64,000 bases of DNA from NCBI GenBank assembly GCA_023614405.1, contig CM042696.1, positions 333,303,211-333,367,210 of the forward strand. Reading direction: 5' to 3'. Position numbers and translations under genes: made by a program. Positions 24,234 to 35,795 of the stretch are shown piece by piece. Every line of letters starts with the position of its first letter. The first letter of the stretch is position 1. Origin of the DNA: Avena insularis (lineage: Eukaryota; Streptophyta; Magnoliopsida; Poales; Poaceae). The notes beneath the pieces were generated by a model. It saw only the letters and a program-made list of their open reading frames with translations, was not told where the DNA came from and did not search any database.

Positions 24234-25193
24234 GAAAGCACGCTCGTCAAGTTTTTCCAAGCCAATCAAGATATATTCGCATGGCATCCATTTAACATGA
24301 CCGGAGTACCTAGGGAACTTGCCAAGCACTCTCTAAATGTACACCCGAACGCTAAACCCGTCAAATAGTCCTTACGAAGTTTTGGCGATGAAAAGCAAAA
24401 GGCAATAGCTAAGGAACTAGCCTGGCTCGAGTTAGCCGGATTTAGAGAAGAGTTCATCCACACTGAGTGGTCGGCCAATCCTGTAATGGTCCCTAAAAAG
24501 GACACCACTGAATTAAGGATATGTGTTCATTATACCGTCTTGAACAAGGCTTGTCCCAAAGATCCATTCACTCTGCCTAGAATTGATCATGTTATCGACT
24601 CTACGGCAGGCTCGGAACTCTTATGTTTTCTCGACGAATATTCCAGTTATCACCAAATCCGGATGAAGGAATCAGACAAAGTCAAAACTTCATTCATAAC
24701 CCCCTTCGGAACCTTCTCTTTTGTTACGATGCTCTTTGGGCTCAAGAATGCAGGAGCTACGTACCAGCGCACTATGCACTGTTGCCTCCATGATCAAATC
24801 AGACGCAATGTACATACATATCTGGATGACATAGCGGTGATGTCCAACAAGAAGGAAACTTTAATTTCCGACTTGGAGGAAATATTCGCTAATCTACGCA
24901 AATACAACATAATGCTTAATCTGAAGAAGTGCTTCTTTGGAATACCAGCCGGAAAATTGTTAGGTGTCATCGTGTCTAAATGAGGCATGGAGGTGAAGCG
25001 AGACAAAATTAAGGCTATACTTAACATTTCCAGGCCGACTCGCCTGAAGGACATTCAAAGGCTAACTGGTTGCATTGTTGCAGTCACTCGGTTTGTAAGT
25101 CGGCTCGGTGAAAGAGACACACCACTCTACAAGCTCCTGAAAAAGACCAAAAAATTTGTTTGGACTGGTGAAGCTGAAGCTACACTACAAGAC
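24234..25193 (+). pseudogene. Reverse transcriptase of the Tat-like element, cut by insertion
   Basis: RT motifs in order: WSANPVMVPKKDTTELRIC, LNKACPKDPFTLPRIDHVID, LCFLDEYSSYHQIRMKESDK, LFGLKNAGATYQR, and the active site YLDDIAVMS with both Asp kept. The RNase H connection (KKFVWTGEAEATLQD) stops at 25193 where the Athila-like element begins. In-frame stops lie at 24231, 24366 and 24981. Confidence 0.85.
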
Positions 25194-26616
25194 TGATGAA
25201 TATGTATTTGCATCCTGTTTTACATTATTATTTTGCATTGTAGATGTAGGATGTTGGTATTTTATTGCGCTCGCGTGCACATTTTATGTCTGTTTTCACC
25301 AGGATTAGGACAGATGATGGATCCAATGGATATAATTCTTGGAGCAGTTGTACTGGGGAAAAAAGGAGTCAAAAACAACATAAATCGCTTATTTGGGAAA
25401 TATTAATAATACCAGAAGAAAACCAGAAGCGAACAAATGAGACAGAGGGTTCAACGACCAACTATACGACCAAAATAAATTTTCCGGCCGTATAGTTGGT
25501 GTTGCCTCCGCCTCCTCAAATAGTTTCACCCCATGCAACTCGATCGAGGAGAAGACATACAGAACACCCAGAAATTGCCAAAACCTCACCTCCGGAAGGC
25601 ATCTAGAGGAGGAACTCATCCACCAGGGATCCATCTTCTCCCTGTGCAGATCCGGGAGGCTAAGGCATCGATCTTCATCATCCACCGCTGCCTCACCACC
25701 ATCTCCATCCATCCCATCTACATCTTGTCTAGATCTTGTTGTAATTTCCGTACTTGTTGTGTATTTATACAAGTACTATTCATCTATGATATATTCCATT
25801 GATATTGCCATGATGTTGATTGCCTCCATGTCTGAGTAGATCATTAGTTCTTGGGGAGATGGAGAAACCCTAGTATCAGATTGAAATAAGATAAAGTCTA
25901 TTATGATATTCATCGTTATGACCATGTGTTAGATTGTCTTTGTCTTGATATTGAGAGAAGTCGACCTCTCAATATTTGCCTCTCATGGGGACTTGATGGA
26001 GGAAACTACTTGTTGGTAGATGGAGACGTGTTAGCACTTACAGTGACTATAAAGCTGTTGGCACTCCTTACGTATCAACTTGGGAACCGAGGAAACTCAC
26101 GGAACACTATCCATGCCATGGGATATGTCCTACGGGATTACGTCCCTTAATAACGCAATAATTCGATTGATGTCGATTGCTGACTGTTGTGGTTATGAGG
26201 ATGATGTGAGCAGCGGTTACTGCCTATTTATCCAAATACGGAGTTCTCCCACACATACATAGTTGAGAATGTTCATGATAATTATCTTTATCTTAGCTCC
26301 TTATAATGCTAGTGGTGTATCTGCTACTCACTGAGAATGCTTTTTTCCTATTGCAGTTCCAATCTCTCTTACATACGTGATACTTACTTTCTACATTCAG
26401 TTGTTTTACTTTATTTTATTGTTGCTCTTATACCTAAAACGCAAAACACCCTTTTACACAATACTCGCATTTTATCTTTTTACTTAGAACTTTATTTAGC
26501 ATTTCTATCGTAATATTTATTTCAAGAATTATTAGACTTCAGACTCTTGCTCCCTCTGGGATCGATATCTTTATTTCGAAACTAGCTACAAACGATCTAT
26601 GCACTTGCAGTCATCA
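25194..26616 (+). repeat. 5' LTR of the Athila-like element
   Basis: 1423 bp, TGATGAATATG ... GCAGTCATCA. Its last about 715 bp align to 32104-32817; the first about 710 bp have no partner in the 3' LTR. It contains a hairpin motif (25454-25500: accaactatacgac ... gtcgtatagttgg-type) also found at 30255-30745. Confidence 0.85.
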
Positions 26617-26625
26617 AGCTATTTT

Positions 26626-26643
26626 CTGCCGCCGTTGCCAGGG
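26626..26643 (+). other. Primer-binding site of the Athila-like element
   Basis: CTGCCGCCGTTGCCAGGG sits 9 bp after the LTR. It differs by two bases from TGGCGCCGTTGCCGGGG, the form usual in Athila-type elements. Confidence 0.65.
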
Positions 26644-26725
26644 AGCTAAGCGTTGTAGGTCTTTTAGTTTTTGCTTATTTTTTTGTCTTCCTAAGTTTTG
26701 TTTTGAGTTACAGGTTTCCACCAAC

Positions 26726-27964
26726 ATGATGGAGTTTGAGCATATGACTAGTGCTAACCCAGTCAACCACTTTGGGAAGCCCTATGATATTTATAAAAGA
26801 GACAACTCTAATGAGAAGACAAGGGGATTTGAAATAAATCCTCTACTAATTGGTATTTTACACAAGAAGCAATTTACTAGAGATGAAGAAGATCCTGATC
26901 CATATGAGCATATTGCATGTTTCAAAGATATATGTGGCACATTTCAACTAACGGGATATACCGCTGATGAGGTAAGGGTTAAACTTTTTAGTCATACTTT
27001 GACTAGTACAGCTCTCTCATGGTATAGATATCTACCCCCTGAAACCACTACTACTTGGGATAATCTAGCCTGTGAATTTCTAGCAAAATATTATCCATTA
27101 TCAAAATCTTTTGGAATCAAGCGTCTTATAATGACTTGGAGGAACCGTTCTAATGAGGGACTAGTAAGAGCTTCTATCAGATTTAAAGATATACTACGTC
27201 TATGTCCTCATCATGATTTACCTGAATGGTATTTATTGCATATCTTTTATGGAGGTTTAATTGAACCTAATAAAATTGAAATAGACTCTTTCACAGAAGG
27301 AGCCTTTATGAATCTTCCTATAACTAAAGCTTGGGCTTTACTTAATAGAATTCACGATCATAGAGTTTCATGGAATTTTTGTTTAGGAAGTGAAGGAGGT
27401 GTAGAAATAGAACATGATTGCATTCATGACTATAGTAAAAAGGGCCATATTAAAGAATTATCTAAAGAACTTTATTTGGATTCAGATCTTGTGTTGCAAG
27501 TTGTTAAAGCTTTTACAGAACATACCAAAGCTCTGAAAGAGGGTGCGGTCAAGTATGATCCACCACCCGAACCTGAGAAGAAAAGAGAAGATAAAGCAAC
27601 ATTGGCCTCCCTAGAACCAATATATGAGATGCCTTTCCCTAACACTGCACAAAAGCATATTCTTGAATATGAACAGGTCAAGGCAGTACAAGAAATGAAG
27701 GAAGAAGAAAGTATGCCAGAAATCGTGGAACACCTGGAAGAAACCAAAGATGAAGAGGTAACCAAGGAAGCAATTATGGCTATGTACGCACATTGTAACA
27801 TAGTTGAACTTGATGAAGAGACTTCCATATTGGTTGAAGGTAAAACAGAGGTAAAAGATGTGGGTAAGCCTATTCTTCCCTGCATATTTAAAGAAACCTC
27901 GCATTATGGTTTATGCGATCTTGGCACCGAAGTTAATGTTATATCTTATGATTTCTACTTATAA
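26726..27964 (+). CDS. Gag and start of protease, Athila-like
   Basis: An intact 412-codon frame. Its core has FEINPLLIGILHKKQFTRDE, DPDPYEHIACFKDICGTF, VKLFSHTLTSTALSWYRYLP and FLAKYYPLSKSFGIKRLI, the retrotransposon gag domain of Athila type (about residues 30-200). A Glu/Lys-rich linker follows (residues 280-370). The C-terminal HYGLCDLGTEVNVISYDFYL holds the protease Asp-x-Gly motif, where a stop ends the frame. The protease resumes at 28108-28329 (CPIIFGRNFLSDIGAYVDFK). Gag packages element RNA. This is the longest undamaged frame of the element, yet it is useless without the rest. Confidence 0.85.
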   Translation: MMEFEHMTSANPVNHFGKPYDIYKRDNSNEKTRGFEINPLLIGILHKKQFTRDEEDPDPYEHIACFKDICGTFQLTGYTADEVRVKLFSHTLTSTALSWYRYLPPETTTTWDNLACEFLAKYYPLSKSFGIKRLIMTWRNRSNEGLVRASIRFKDILRLCPHHDLPEWYLLHIFYGGLIEPNKIEIDSFTEGAFMNLPITKAWALLNRIHDHRVSWNFCLGSEGGVEIEHDCIHDYSKKGHIKELSKELYLDSDLVLQVVKAFTEHTKALKEGAVKYDPPPEPEKKREDKATLASLEPIYEMPFPNTAQKHILEYEQVKAVQEMKEEESMPEIVEHLEETKDEEVTKEAIMAMYAHCNIVELDEETSILVEGKTEVKDVGKPILPCIFKETSHYGLCDLGTEVNVISYDFYL

Positions 27965-28107
27965 ATAAAAGAAGAAACAGAACCAGCTACAATTGAAAAT
28001 ACTGATATGACAATTATGTCAGCCAATAAAAATCTTAGGGAGTAGTAGAAGATGCAACTGTCACAATTGGAAACAAAAACTTTCCTATAAATTTTGTAGT
28101 TGTTGAT

Positions 28108-29371
28108 ATGCCAGCTAACACTCTTTGCCCAATTATATTTGGAAGAAACTTTTTGAGTGATATAGGTGCCTATGTTGATTTCAAAAAGGAGATTGTGTCC
28201 CTGAAGCTTGGTGGAGCAGAAAATCAATTCCACTTTTCCAAATTTAAAGACAGGTCTCCACAAATAAAAGAAGAAGAGGAAGAGAAAAAATGGCAGCTCT
28301 TTTCTTTAGTAATCAATAAGAAGAAATAAATGAAGACTCAAATTGCAAAGAAATAGTTATGAAGGACAAGTCCCTAGAAGAACTTGAAGATGAATTTGAT
28401 TCACTTCCCATTATGGGACCTCCTACTAACAAGGCTTTTGAATAGCCATAAAAGAGAGGGGACGAGGAATTACCATCCCTAGAGTTGAAGACTCTACCAG
28501 ATAATCCTAAATACAGATTTTTAGATGATACAAATAAATTTCTTGTTATTATTAGTGCTAAACTTTCAGGAGAAGAAGAAGAAGAACTTATGAAGATACT
28601 TAAGGAGCATCGCACAGCTTTTGGGTATTCAATGGATGATTTGAAGGGAATTAGTCCCATGATAACCGTCCATCGGATATTCATGGAAGAAGGTGCTAAA
28701 CTAGTTGTAGAATTTAATAGAAGATTGAAACCTAAAATGAAGGAAGTGTGAAGGAAAGAAATTGTACACCTACTGGACACATGTATAATTTATCCTGTTA
28801 AAGAAAGTGAATGGGTAAGTCCTATTCATTGTGTCCCTAAGAAGGGCGGTTTTACTGTTGTTTGTAATGAATACAATGAATTGATACCTACTAGAACTAT
28901 TGTTGGGCATAGGATGTGCATAGACTTCAGAAAATTAAATAAAGAAACTAGGAAAGATCACTATCCTTTACCATTCATAGATCAAACTTTAGAAAGGTTA
29001 GCAAACATACTCATTTTTGCTACTTAGACGGATACTCTGGTTTTTCTTAAATAGTTGTTCATCTGGATGACCAACTTAAAACAACTTTCATTAGTCCTTA
29101 TGGTTTACATGCTTTCTGATGTATGCCTTTTGGTTTATGTAATGCTCTAGGTACTTTTCAAAGATGCATCACTGTTATTTTTGCGCATTTTATAGAACTG
29201 ATAATGGAAGTATTTATGGAAGACTTTTCTGTCTATGGAACTTCGTTTACTAGTTGCCTGGATAATCTCAAAAGAGTTTTGCAGCATTGTGATGAAACTA
29301 ATCTTATTCTAAACTGGGAGAAGTGTCATTTTATGGCCAAAGAAGGAATAGACCTTGGACACAAGGTATGA
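28108..29371 (+). pseudogene. Protease end and RT, Athila-like, disrupted
   Basis: The protease C-terminal part is at 28108-28329. RT begins near 28485 (AKLSGEEEEELMKILKEHRT, FGYSMDDLKGISP) and passes a stop at 28749. It continues with EWVSPIHCVPKKGG, RMCIDFRKLNKETRKDHYPL (to about 29000), several stops at 29020-29120, and MPFGLCNALGTFQRC (29123). The active site FMDDFSVYG reads FMEDFSVYG here (about 29214-29240), so the first of the two catalytic Asp is Glu. The enzyme is very likely inactive. Confidence 0.8.
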
Positions 29372-29419
29372 GGTAAGGGAATTGAAGTGGATAGAGCTAA
29401 GGTTTAGGCAATAGAGAGA

Positions 29420-30139
29420 ATGCCACAACCTAGGGATATTAAAGGTATAAGAAGTTTCCTTAGTCATGTGGGTTTTTATAGAAGGTTCATTAGAAATTTC
29501 TCTAGAATATCTAAACCTTTGACTAACCTCCTGCAAAAGGGAGTAAGGTTTAATTTTGATGATAAATGTCTTGAAGCCTATGATAAACTCCAAAATGCTT
29601 TATCCCATGCTCCTATTATTAAACCACCTATCTGGGATACAACCTTTGACTTAATATGTGAAGCTAGTGATGATGCCGTAGGAGTAACACTGGGACAACA
29701 CATTGGTCACAGATTTAATATTATACATCATGCTAGTAGAACTATAAATGGTGCTCAAAAGAATTACCCTAAGGAAGAAAGGGAACTTTTTGCTGTTTTT
29801 TTCTCTTGTGATAAATTTCATTCTTGCATAGTTGGTGCAAAGGTAAGAGTTCATATGGATCGTGATGGTTTAAAAGAACTCCTTGAGAGGAAAGACCATA
29901 AGCCAAGACTGATCCGTTGGATTCTTTCAATTCAAGAATTTGAGTTGCAGATTATGCAGAGGCAAGAAATAAAGATGTTGGATATAGTGTCCATGTTTTC
30001 CAAACAAGACACCAATCTTATTGAGAGGAACTTTAGTCCTGGTGATTTTTGTTTACAAGAATTATTCAATGAACTAAGGTCAATTCCTCCCAAAGAGAAG
30101 AAGTCTTTGTTGTTGGAGGAGCTTTTCATCCCTGAATAA
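29420..30139 (+). CDS. RNase H region, Athila-like
   Basis: A 239-codon frame follows RT after one stop. It opens with the thumb/connection (MPQPRDIKGIRSFLSHVGFY, RRFIRNFSRISKPLTNLLQK). RNase H follows (FDLICEASDDAVGVTLGQH, with Asp of CEASDDAV; NYPKEERELFAVFFSCDKF, with Glu; VHMDRDGLKELLE). RNase H removes element RNA from the RNA:DNA hybrid. The frame ends at 30139 with LLLEELFIPE. The integrase expected next in Athila elements is not there. Confidence 0.75.
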   Translation: MPQPRDIKGIRSFLSHVGFYRRFIRNFSRISKPLTNLLQKGVRFNFDDKCLEAYDKLQNALSHAPIIKPPIWDTTFDLICEASDDAVGVTLGQHIGHRFNIIHHASRTINGAQKNYPKEERELFAVFFSCDKFHSCIVGAKVRVHMDRDGLKELLERKDHKPRLIRWILSIQEFELQIMQRQEIKMLDIVSMFSKQDTNLIERNFSPGDFCLQELFNELRSIPPKEKKSLLLEELFIPE

Positions 30140-30254
30140 ACAAACAGTAAGTTCAAGGTAAGTATTCTTACCAAAATAAGTGATTTGTTTTCACAAATTT
30201 TACTTCTGAAAATTTTTCCTTTGAATTCCTTGTGGTTTTCTGAAGTTTTTGAGG

Positions 30255-30745
30255 GTTTTTACCAACTATACGGGCGGAGCTATACGACCAGAGAGGAAAC
30301 TTCCGCCATATAGTTGGTCATTAAACTCTCTGTATCATCGTCGTGAAATTGTTTTTGATACCGTATAGTTGGTCATTAAACTCTCAGATACTTTTAATTT
30401 TTGGTGTCTCTATCTATACGGTCGCAACTATACTATCGGAGACAAAATTCCGACCGTATAGTTGGTCATTAAACTCTCAGACACTTTTGATTTTGGGTGT
30501 CTATATCTATACGGTCGCAACTATACGACCGGAGCCAAAATTCCAGCCGTATAGTTGGTCGTTAAACTCTCAGACACTTTTCGTTTGTCTTTTCGTTTTT
30601 ATTCATCTAAAAAACGTTATTGTCGATTCCAAGTCGTGATTTAATCGACTTGGACTCGAGATATTTGGAAATATATGCCCGGAACCAACTATACGGCCGG
30701 AGCTATACGGGTCGCGCCCGTATAGTTGGTCGTTACGCAGCAGGA
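30255..30745. repeat. 93-bp tandem repeat with hairpin motif
   Basis: The string ccgtatagttggtcattaaa recurs at 30361 and 30454, and as ccgtatagttggtcgttaaa at 30547 (period 93). Each unit also carries tatacggtcgcaactatac, so ccgtatagttg and caactatacgg pair as inverted repeats. More copies flank it at 30259-30330 and 30685-30740. Related motifs lie in the 5' LTR at 25454-25500. Confidence 0.85.
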
Positions 30746-30900
30746 CACTTCCAAATCTTTGATTTCTTTCCCTATTTCATTAAGATTCTTTTCTTGGGCG
30801 ACAATTTGGTGTTTCTCGTGAGTTTTACCGACCTCTGACCCCCCTTATATACTGTCATTGTCTCTCTCTCTAATCATAATCTCCAGGAACCAATCTAGCG

Positions 30901-31645
30901 ATGCGCTATCCCGTCCCAGGCCGTGGGAAACCCATGGGGCTCATTGGTCCTTCCAGGGACCGCTCTAGCAGCCCATCCATGGAGGACGTTGACGAGGAGG
31001 TGGGAGGTTTAGCCCGAGGTACAAGGAGTACGTCGAGCCAAGCTACTACAACAACGATTCCGATGATGAGGTGGTTGACGTCTACATCCTCCATGACGTC
31101 TATGATCCACCGGAGATCGATTGAGCGGCAATGAAGAAAGCTCAACAAGAGAGAGAAGATCGCAAGCCACATGGAAAAGGGTGTGTGGAGACGGTCAAGT
31201 TCATCACCACGGATCCAAGGCCGCACAAGCGTAAGGAATTATCTAATATTGGTGCAGGTGCTATCAAGGGAGCGAAGGCACCACTCTCGAAGCCAACCAT
31301 TTGTGCTCGTATGAAGGTTAAGCCTCAAGAACAGTGGAGTATGGTTTCTGCTTCCCCGATCCATCCATTATGGATGAGGAAGAAGAAGCTGTCCCCAGGA
31401 CAAAGGATCGCGTGCGGGCACTGGAGATATATCAGAAGCAGGAGCTACTCCATCGTGTTGAAGTCCGTCACCGTCTCAATGAGATGGAGAAGAAGGAAGA
31501 CCTCCTTCCATCGGTGAGAAAGCTCACAGATAGAGTGGACACTTTGCAATCTGATTTGTGCAGGTGCTATAGCCGCATCACTGCCCTGGAGGATACCAAC
31601 AAGAATCTACACACTGCAGTGTTACATGCCATGGCGCCACAGTGA
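30901..31645 (+). pseudogene. Second ORF of the Athila-like element
   Basis: Frames 30901-31134 (MRYPVPGRGKPMGLIGPSRD), 31131-31517 and 31334-31645 form one disrupted protein. The last part is coiled-coil-like (KDRVRALEIYQKQELLHRVE, RKLTDRVDTLQSDLCRCYSR). It stands where Athila elements carry an env-like or ORF2 gene. No signal peptide or membrane segment is visible, so an envelope role is not supported. The stretch 31646-32103 is AT-rich with no gene seen. Confidence 0.55.
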
Positions 31646-32103
31646 TCTACAACAATCACGGTATCAAATAATCGCAAGGGATTATTTGATCCCGCCTGGC
31701 TTGATTAAAAGCTTGGGGAGATCTTTAAGACCTTGTAATCTATCTTATAAGTTTTTATTACTATTTTTTCATTAGTTCAAACTAGAAATAAAGTTTGCAT
31801 CATTAGAATTCCCTTCAGGAATAGTTGATCCCTTTTATGAAATTCCAAGTTTATTATTATATATGGAGCAATATTGAGTTTGTGTTTGTTTTATTGGATA
31901 CATGAATGGCTTGAGTATAATTTTACTTGCACTTGATGATAGGAATAGGAGTCTTCCACACCATTGGTATTAATGGAACATATAAAGATAATTTGGTCAA
32001 TATGTTGTAGGTCGACGGTTTGATTTACAAAGAAAAATTATCTATGCAGTTGTTGAAAAAGAAACCTTGAACAAAGGAAAATGAAAATGCTATCAGAATA
32101 GAG

Positions 32104-32817
32104 TGAGATTCATCCCTATGACCATGTGTTAGATTGTCGTCATCTTGATGTTGAGAGAAGTCGATCTCTCAATATTTGCCTCTCATGGGGACTTGATGGA
32201 GGGAACTACTTGTTGGTAGACGGAGGCGTGTTAGCACTTACAGTGACTATAAAGATGTTGGCACCACTTACGTATCAAGTTGGGAACTGAGGAAACTCAG
32301 GGAACACTATCCATGCCATGTGATACGTCCTACGGGATTACGTCCTTAATAGCACGGTAATTTGATTGATGTCGATTGCTGACTATTGTGGTTATGAGGA
32401 TGATGTGAGCAACGGTTGCTGCCTATTTTTCCAAATACGGAGTTCCTCCCACACATACATAGTTGAGAATGTTCATGATAATAATCTTTATCTTAGCTCC
32501 TTATAATGCTTGTGGTGTATTCGCTACTCCCTAAGTAAGCTTTTTCCCTATTGCAGTTCCAATCTCTCTTACATACGCGATACTTACTTTCTACATTCAG
32601 TTGTTTTACTTTACTTTATTGTTGCTCTTATACCTAAAACCCAAAAACACCCTTTTACACAATACTCGCATTTTATCTTGTTACTTAGAACTTTATTCAG
32701 CATTTCTATCGTAATATTTATTTCAAGAGTTATTATACTTTAGACTCCTGCTCCTTGTGGGATCGATATCTTTATTTCAAAACTAGCTACAAACGATCTG
32801 TGCACTTGCAGTCATCA
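32104..32817 (+). repeat. Shortened 3' LTR of the Athila-like element
   Basis: It aligns to the last about 715 bp of the 5' LTR, from tatgaccatgtgttagattg to GTCATCA. The first half of the LTR is missing. The break is in the region 32080-32104. Confidence 0.8.
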
Positions 32818-32822
32818 AATAC

Positions 32823-33795
32823 CTGAAAGCAGTACTCTCGTCCGCTCCTATCCTTGCAGCACCGGAACTTCATGAACCGATGTTGGTCTATCTGGTTGCG
32901 ACAAACAGAGTCGTCAGTGTCGTCATGGTGGTGGAAAGACCAGAGGAAAAACAAGAACACCTGGTGCAGCGTCCGACTTACTACCTCAGTGAAGTCCTAA
33001 CTGAATCGAAGCAGCGGTATCCGCATTATCAAAAGCTGGCTTATGGTGTGTTCTTTGCATCTAGGAAGCTACGACATTACTTTCAGGAGCACCAAATTAC
33101 CGTGGTAAGCACAACTCCCATGAGAGACATAATTAACAACATCGACGCTACATGACGTGTTGCAAAATGGGGAATAGAGCTTTTAGCTTTCGACATTGAG
33201 TACAAACCTCGTACGGCAACTAAATCCCAAATCCTTACTAAATTTGTCGCTGATTGGACAGAGACAATAGAGAATATGACCCTACCAGAGTCTGAATACT
33301 GGACCTTGCATTTTGACGGGTCTAAAGCGCTCAGGGGCTGGCGTGGTACTCAAATCACCCCAAGGAGATAAGCTTTTCTATGTATTGCAGATCCACTTCA
33401 CGGTAACAAATAACATTACTGAATATGAAGCACTACTGCATGGAATCCAGATTGCTAAGGAAATTGGCATCCGACAACTTATGTGTTATGGAGATTCGGA
33501 TCTTGTTTCTCAACAACTGTCGGATCACTGTAATGCAAACAAACACATGGCAGCATATAGGGTTGTCATGGACGAGCTATCTAAATTGTTCAAAGGATTT
33601 GAGGTTCAACACATCCATCGAACAGAAAATGAGGAAGCAGATGCATTATCTCAAACAGGCTCTGCATGGAAAAAGGTCCCAGATGGCACTTTTTTAGAGC
33701 ACCTCAAAGTTCCCTCTATTACAGGAGTTGATGAGGAATATCCAACCAAGTCTGACTCACCTTTAGTAGCAGTTTTGGCTATGATTCCCAGCTAG
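32823..33795 (+). pseudogene. RNase H domains of the Tat-like element, right half
   Basis: After the insertion the polyprotein resumes: LKAVLSSAPILAAPELHEPM, VERPEEKQEHLVQRPTYYLS, QRYPHYQKLAYGVFFASRKL (to 33155). After a stop, a second RNase H-like domain follows (about 33300-33690) with Asp of LHFDGSKA, Glu of NITEYEALLHG, Asp of CYGDSDLVSQ and Asp of NEEADALSQ. A duplicated RNase H of this kind is known in Tat-lineage elements. A frameshift near 33313-33345 separates the first Asp from the rest. Confidence 0.8.
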
Positions 33796-34930
33796 ACAAA
33801 ACCCTACCTCGATTTCTTGGTAGATGGAAAATTACCCAAAGACGAGGTTCTGAGCGGACAGATCGTCCGACGGGCAAAAACCTATACAATAATAAATGGT
33901 GAGCTCTATAAGCGGAGTGTATCTGGGGTTTTTCAGCACTGTGTATCTCCATAAGAAGGAGTGGAAATCCTAAGGGAAATTCACGAAGGCGAATGTGGCC
34001 ATCATGCTGTAGCCAAATATTTAGTGGCAAAGCTTTCAGACACGGATTTTTCTGGCTTACAGCCAAGGCAGATGCCGAACGGCTGGTCAAGACGTGCAAA
34101 GGCTACCAAAAGTATGCCAAACAAGCTCATGTTCTGGCTGATCAGCTGCGAACAATTCTGATAACATGGCCCTTCGCGTCTGGGGGCTTGACATGGTAGG
34201 ACCGTTTAAATGGACTCCAAGTGGATTTACTCACCTCTTAGTGATGGTGGATAAGTTCACAAAATGGATTGAGGCTAAACCCGTCACAAGTTGTGATGGA
34301 GCAACAGCCAGAAGATTTGTCGAGGATGTTATAATCCGATACGGTTATCCGCATAGTATTATCATGAACAATGGGAGCAATTTTTCTATGGGAGAACTTG
34401 CTGAATTCTATGACGAACAAAAAATCCGGCTTGACATTGTGTCAGTCACGCATACACAAGCCAATGGACAAGTTGAAAGAGCAAATGGTCTAATCCTTCA
34501 AGGCCTCAAACTAAGACTCGAAGCACCAGTTCGTTGTGCTACGGGGGCTTGGGCATACAAATTGCTGTCTGTAATATGGAGCTTGAGAACAACTCCAAAC
34601 AGGTCAACCAGATATACACCTTTCTTCTTGGTCTATGGCGCAGAATCAGTTCTTCCTAGTGATTTAATTCATACTTCTCCCCGAGTTGCTGCGTATATCA
34701 AAGAGGATGCTGAAATTTCTCGACAAAATGATCTCGATTTAATCGAAGAAGTTCGCATTGTTGCTGAGCAGAGATCAGCAGCCTATCAGCAGAAGTTACA
34801 CAAGTATCATAGCCAGAGAGTTAGAAACCAGTCTTTCAATAAGGACGATTTGGTTCTCCGGCTTGTGCAAAAAAGAAAGCACAAACTTTCCCTAGTATGG
34901 GAGGCAGAGGAGGAGTTTCCACGCGAGTGA
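33796..34930 (+). pseudogene. Integrase of the Tat-like element, disrupted
   Basis: The zinc-binding part is frame-broken (HEGECGHHAVAKY at 33980; LVKTCKGYQKYAK at 34080, where the second Cys is Tyr). The core lies in frame 34166-34930: first Asp in GLDMVGPFKWTPSGFTHLLV, second site IMNNGSNF where Asp is expected (Asp to Asn), and Glu in QANGQVERANG. The C-terminal part ends abruptly after HKLSLVWE near 34900 and runs straight into antisense ORF sequence. Loss of the second Asp of the D,D-35-E triad means no strand transfer. Confidence 0.85.
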
Positions 34931-35331
34931 AGAATGGAGTGTCGTAGCTGGTCAGATCAGCTACATGGCACCCATAGACGATGCATGAGTCCATGATATC
35001 TTTGATATTTTGCTCCCTGCCATCTTCATTCGCAGCCGAATAACCCCTGGTTACTTGCCAAATCTCCATGCTTCCATGGTGGCTCATAACCATTGTTAGG
35101 GCATTCTATGCTGCGGTTCGCGCATAGGACATGTCCAGTCCTGGATGAGCCAGGGCATCTCTTTTGCCTTATCTCGCACTTCAAAGGCAGACATTTTGTT
35201 CATATCAGAAATCATTAAGGCTTCACCAATATCCTCCATTGACTGGCGAAAATCGTGAAGCAGATCTCTGACTTCATTAAGCCATCTAGTGCAAGACTCA
35301 GAAGAAGAAGAATCCAGCAAATTCAGAGGAC

Positions 35332-35412
35332 CTGCATATATAAGGCAAAGGTCAAAAATATATCCAAACTCCTAGAGTCGGAAGAAAGAAAAGTCAGAGA
35401 CAGGAAAATTAC
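35332..35412 (-). other. Intron of the antisense ORF (second)
   Basis: Minus strand: exon ...CAACTTCG, intron GTAATTTTCC ... TATATGCAG (81 bp), exon GTCCTCTGAATTTG. Borders are GT-AG, with a T-rich run before the acceptor. Confidence 0.65.
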
Positions 35413-35717
35413 CGAAGTTGACATCATCAACTTTGGTCTTCTCCGCCCTAAGACTTGGAGTTCAGCCCGGATAGCTTGGGTGACGTCCTTATCCCTAGCC
35501 AACTCACCTGTGAGATCCGAGATTTTCTTATCCTGGATAGCAATTGTGCGATCATGTTCTTCGGTGGCCATGTTGGATGATTCAAGAATGTTGTTAATAC
35601 TGTGCTCATGATCCATCTTAAGCTCATTTAGCTCTCGCCTTAAGTTGGCGTTCTCCACCTCCAGGGTCTTGAGATTATCGACATCTTCAATCATTTTGCT
35701 TGACTGTTTGACCAGTT

Positions 35718-35795
35718 CTGTAAACAAAAGAAAATAGTCGAATAAGAATTCGACTATGAAAGCAAAAGAGCAAGTATGAGGACTGAAATGATTAC
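35718..35795 (-). other. Intron of the antisense ORF (first of this half)
   Basis: Minus strand: exon ...GCTGAAG, intron GTAATCATTT ... TTTGTTTACAG (78 bp), exon AACTGGTCAAACAG. Splicing keeps the coiled-coil frame. Confidence 0.7.

Larger units (their letters stand above)
25194..32817 (+). mobile_element. Athila-like Gypsy element inserted in RNase H
   Basis: It begins TGATGA and ends TCATCA, a perfect 6-bp terminal inverted match. Flanks are AAGAC (25189-25193) and AATAC (32818-32822), a 5-bp target-site duplication with one change. Removing the element and one flank joins 'EATLQD' to 'LKAVLSSAPILAAPELHEPM' in frame, which proves the site. Inside are a 5' LTR (1423 bp), PBS, gag-protease, RT, RNase H, a hairpin-rich repeat block, a second ORF and a shortened 3' LTR. 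The Gag resembles Triticeae Athila-type elements such as Sabrina; the family name is not certain. No integrase is present. Confidence 0.9.
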
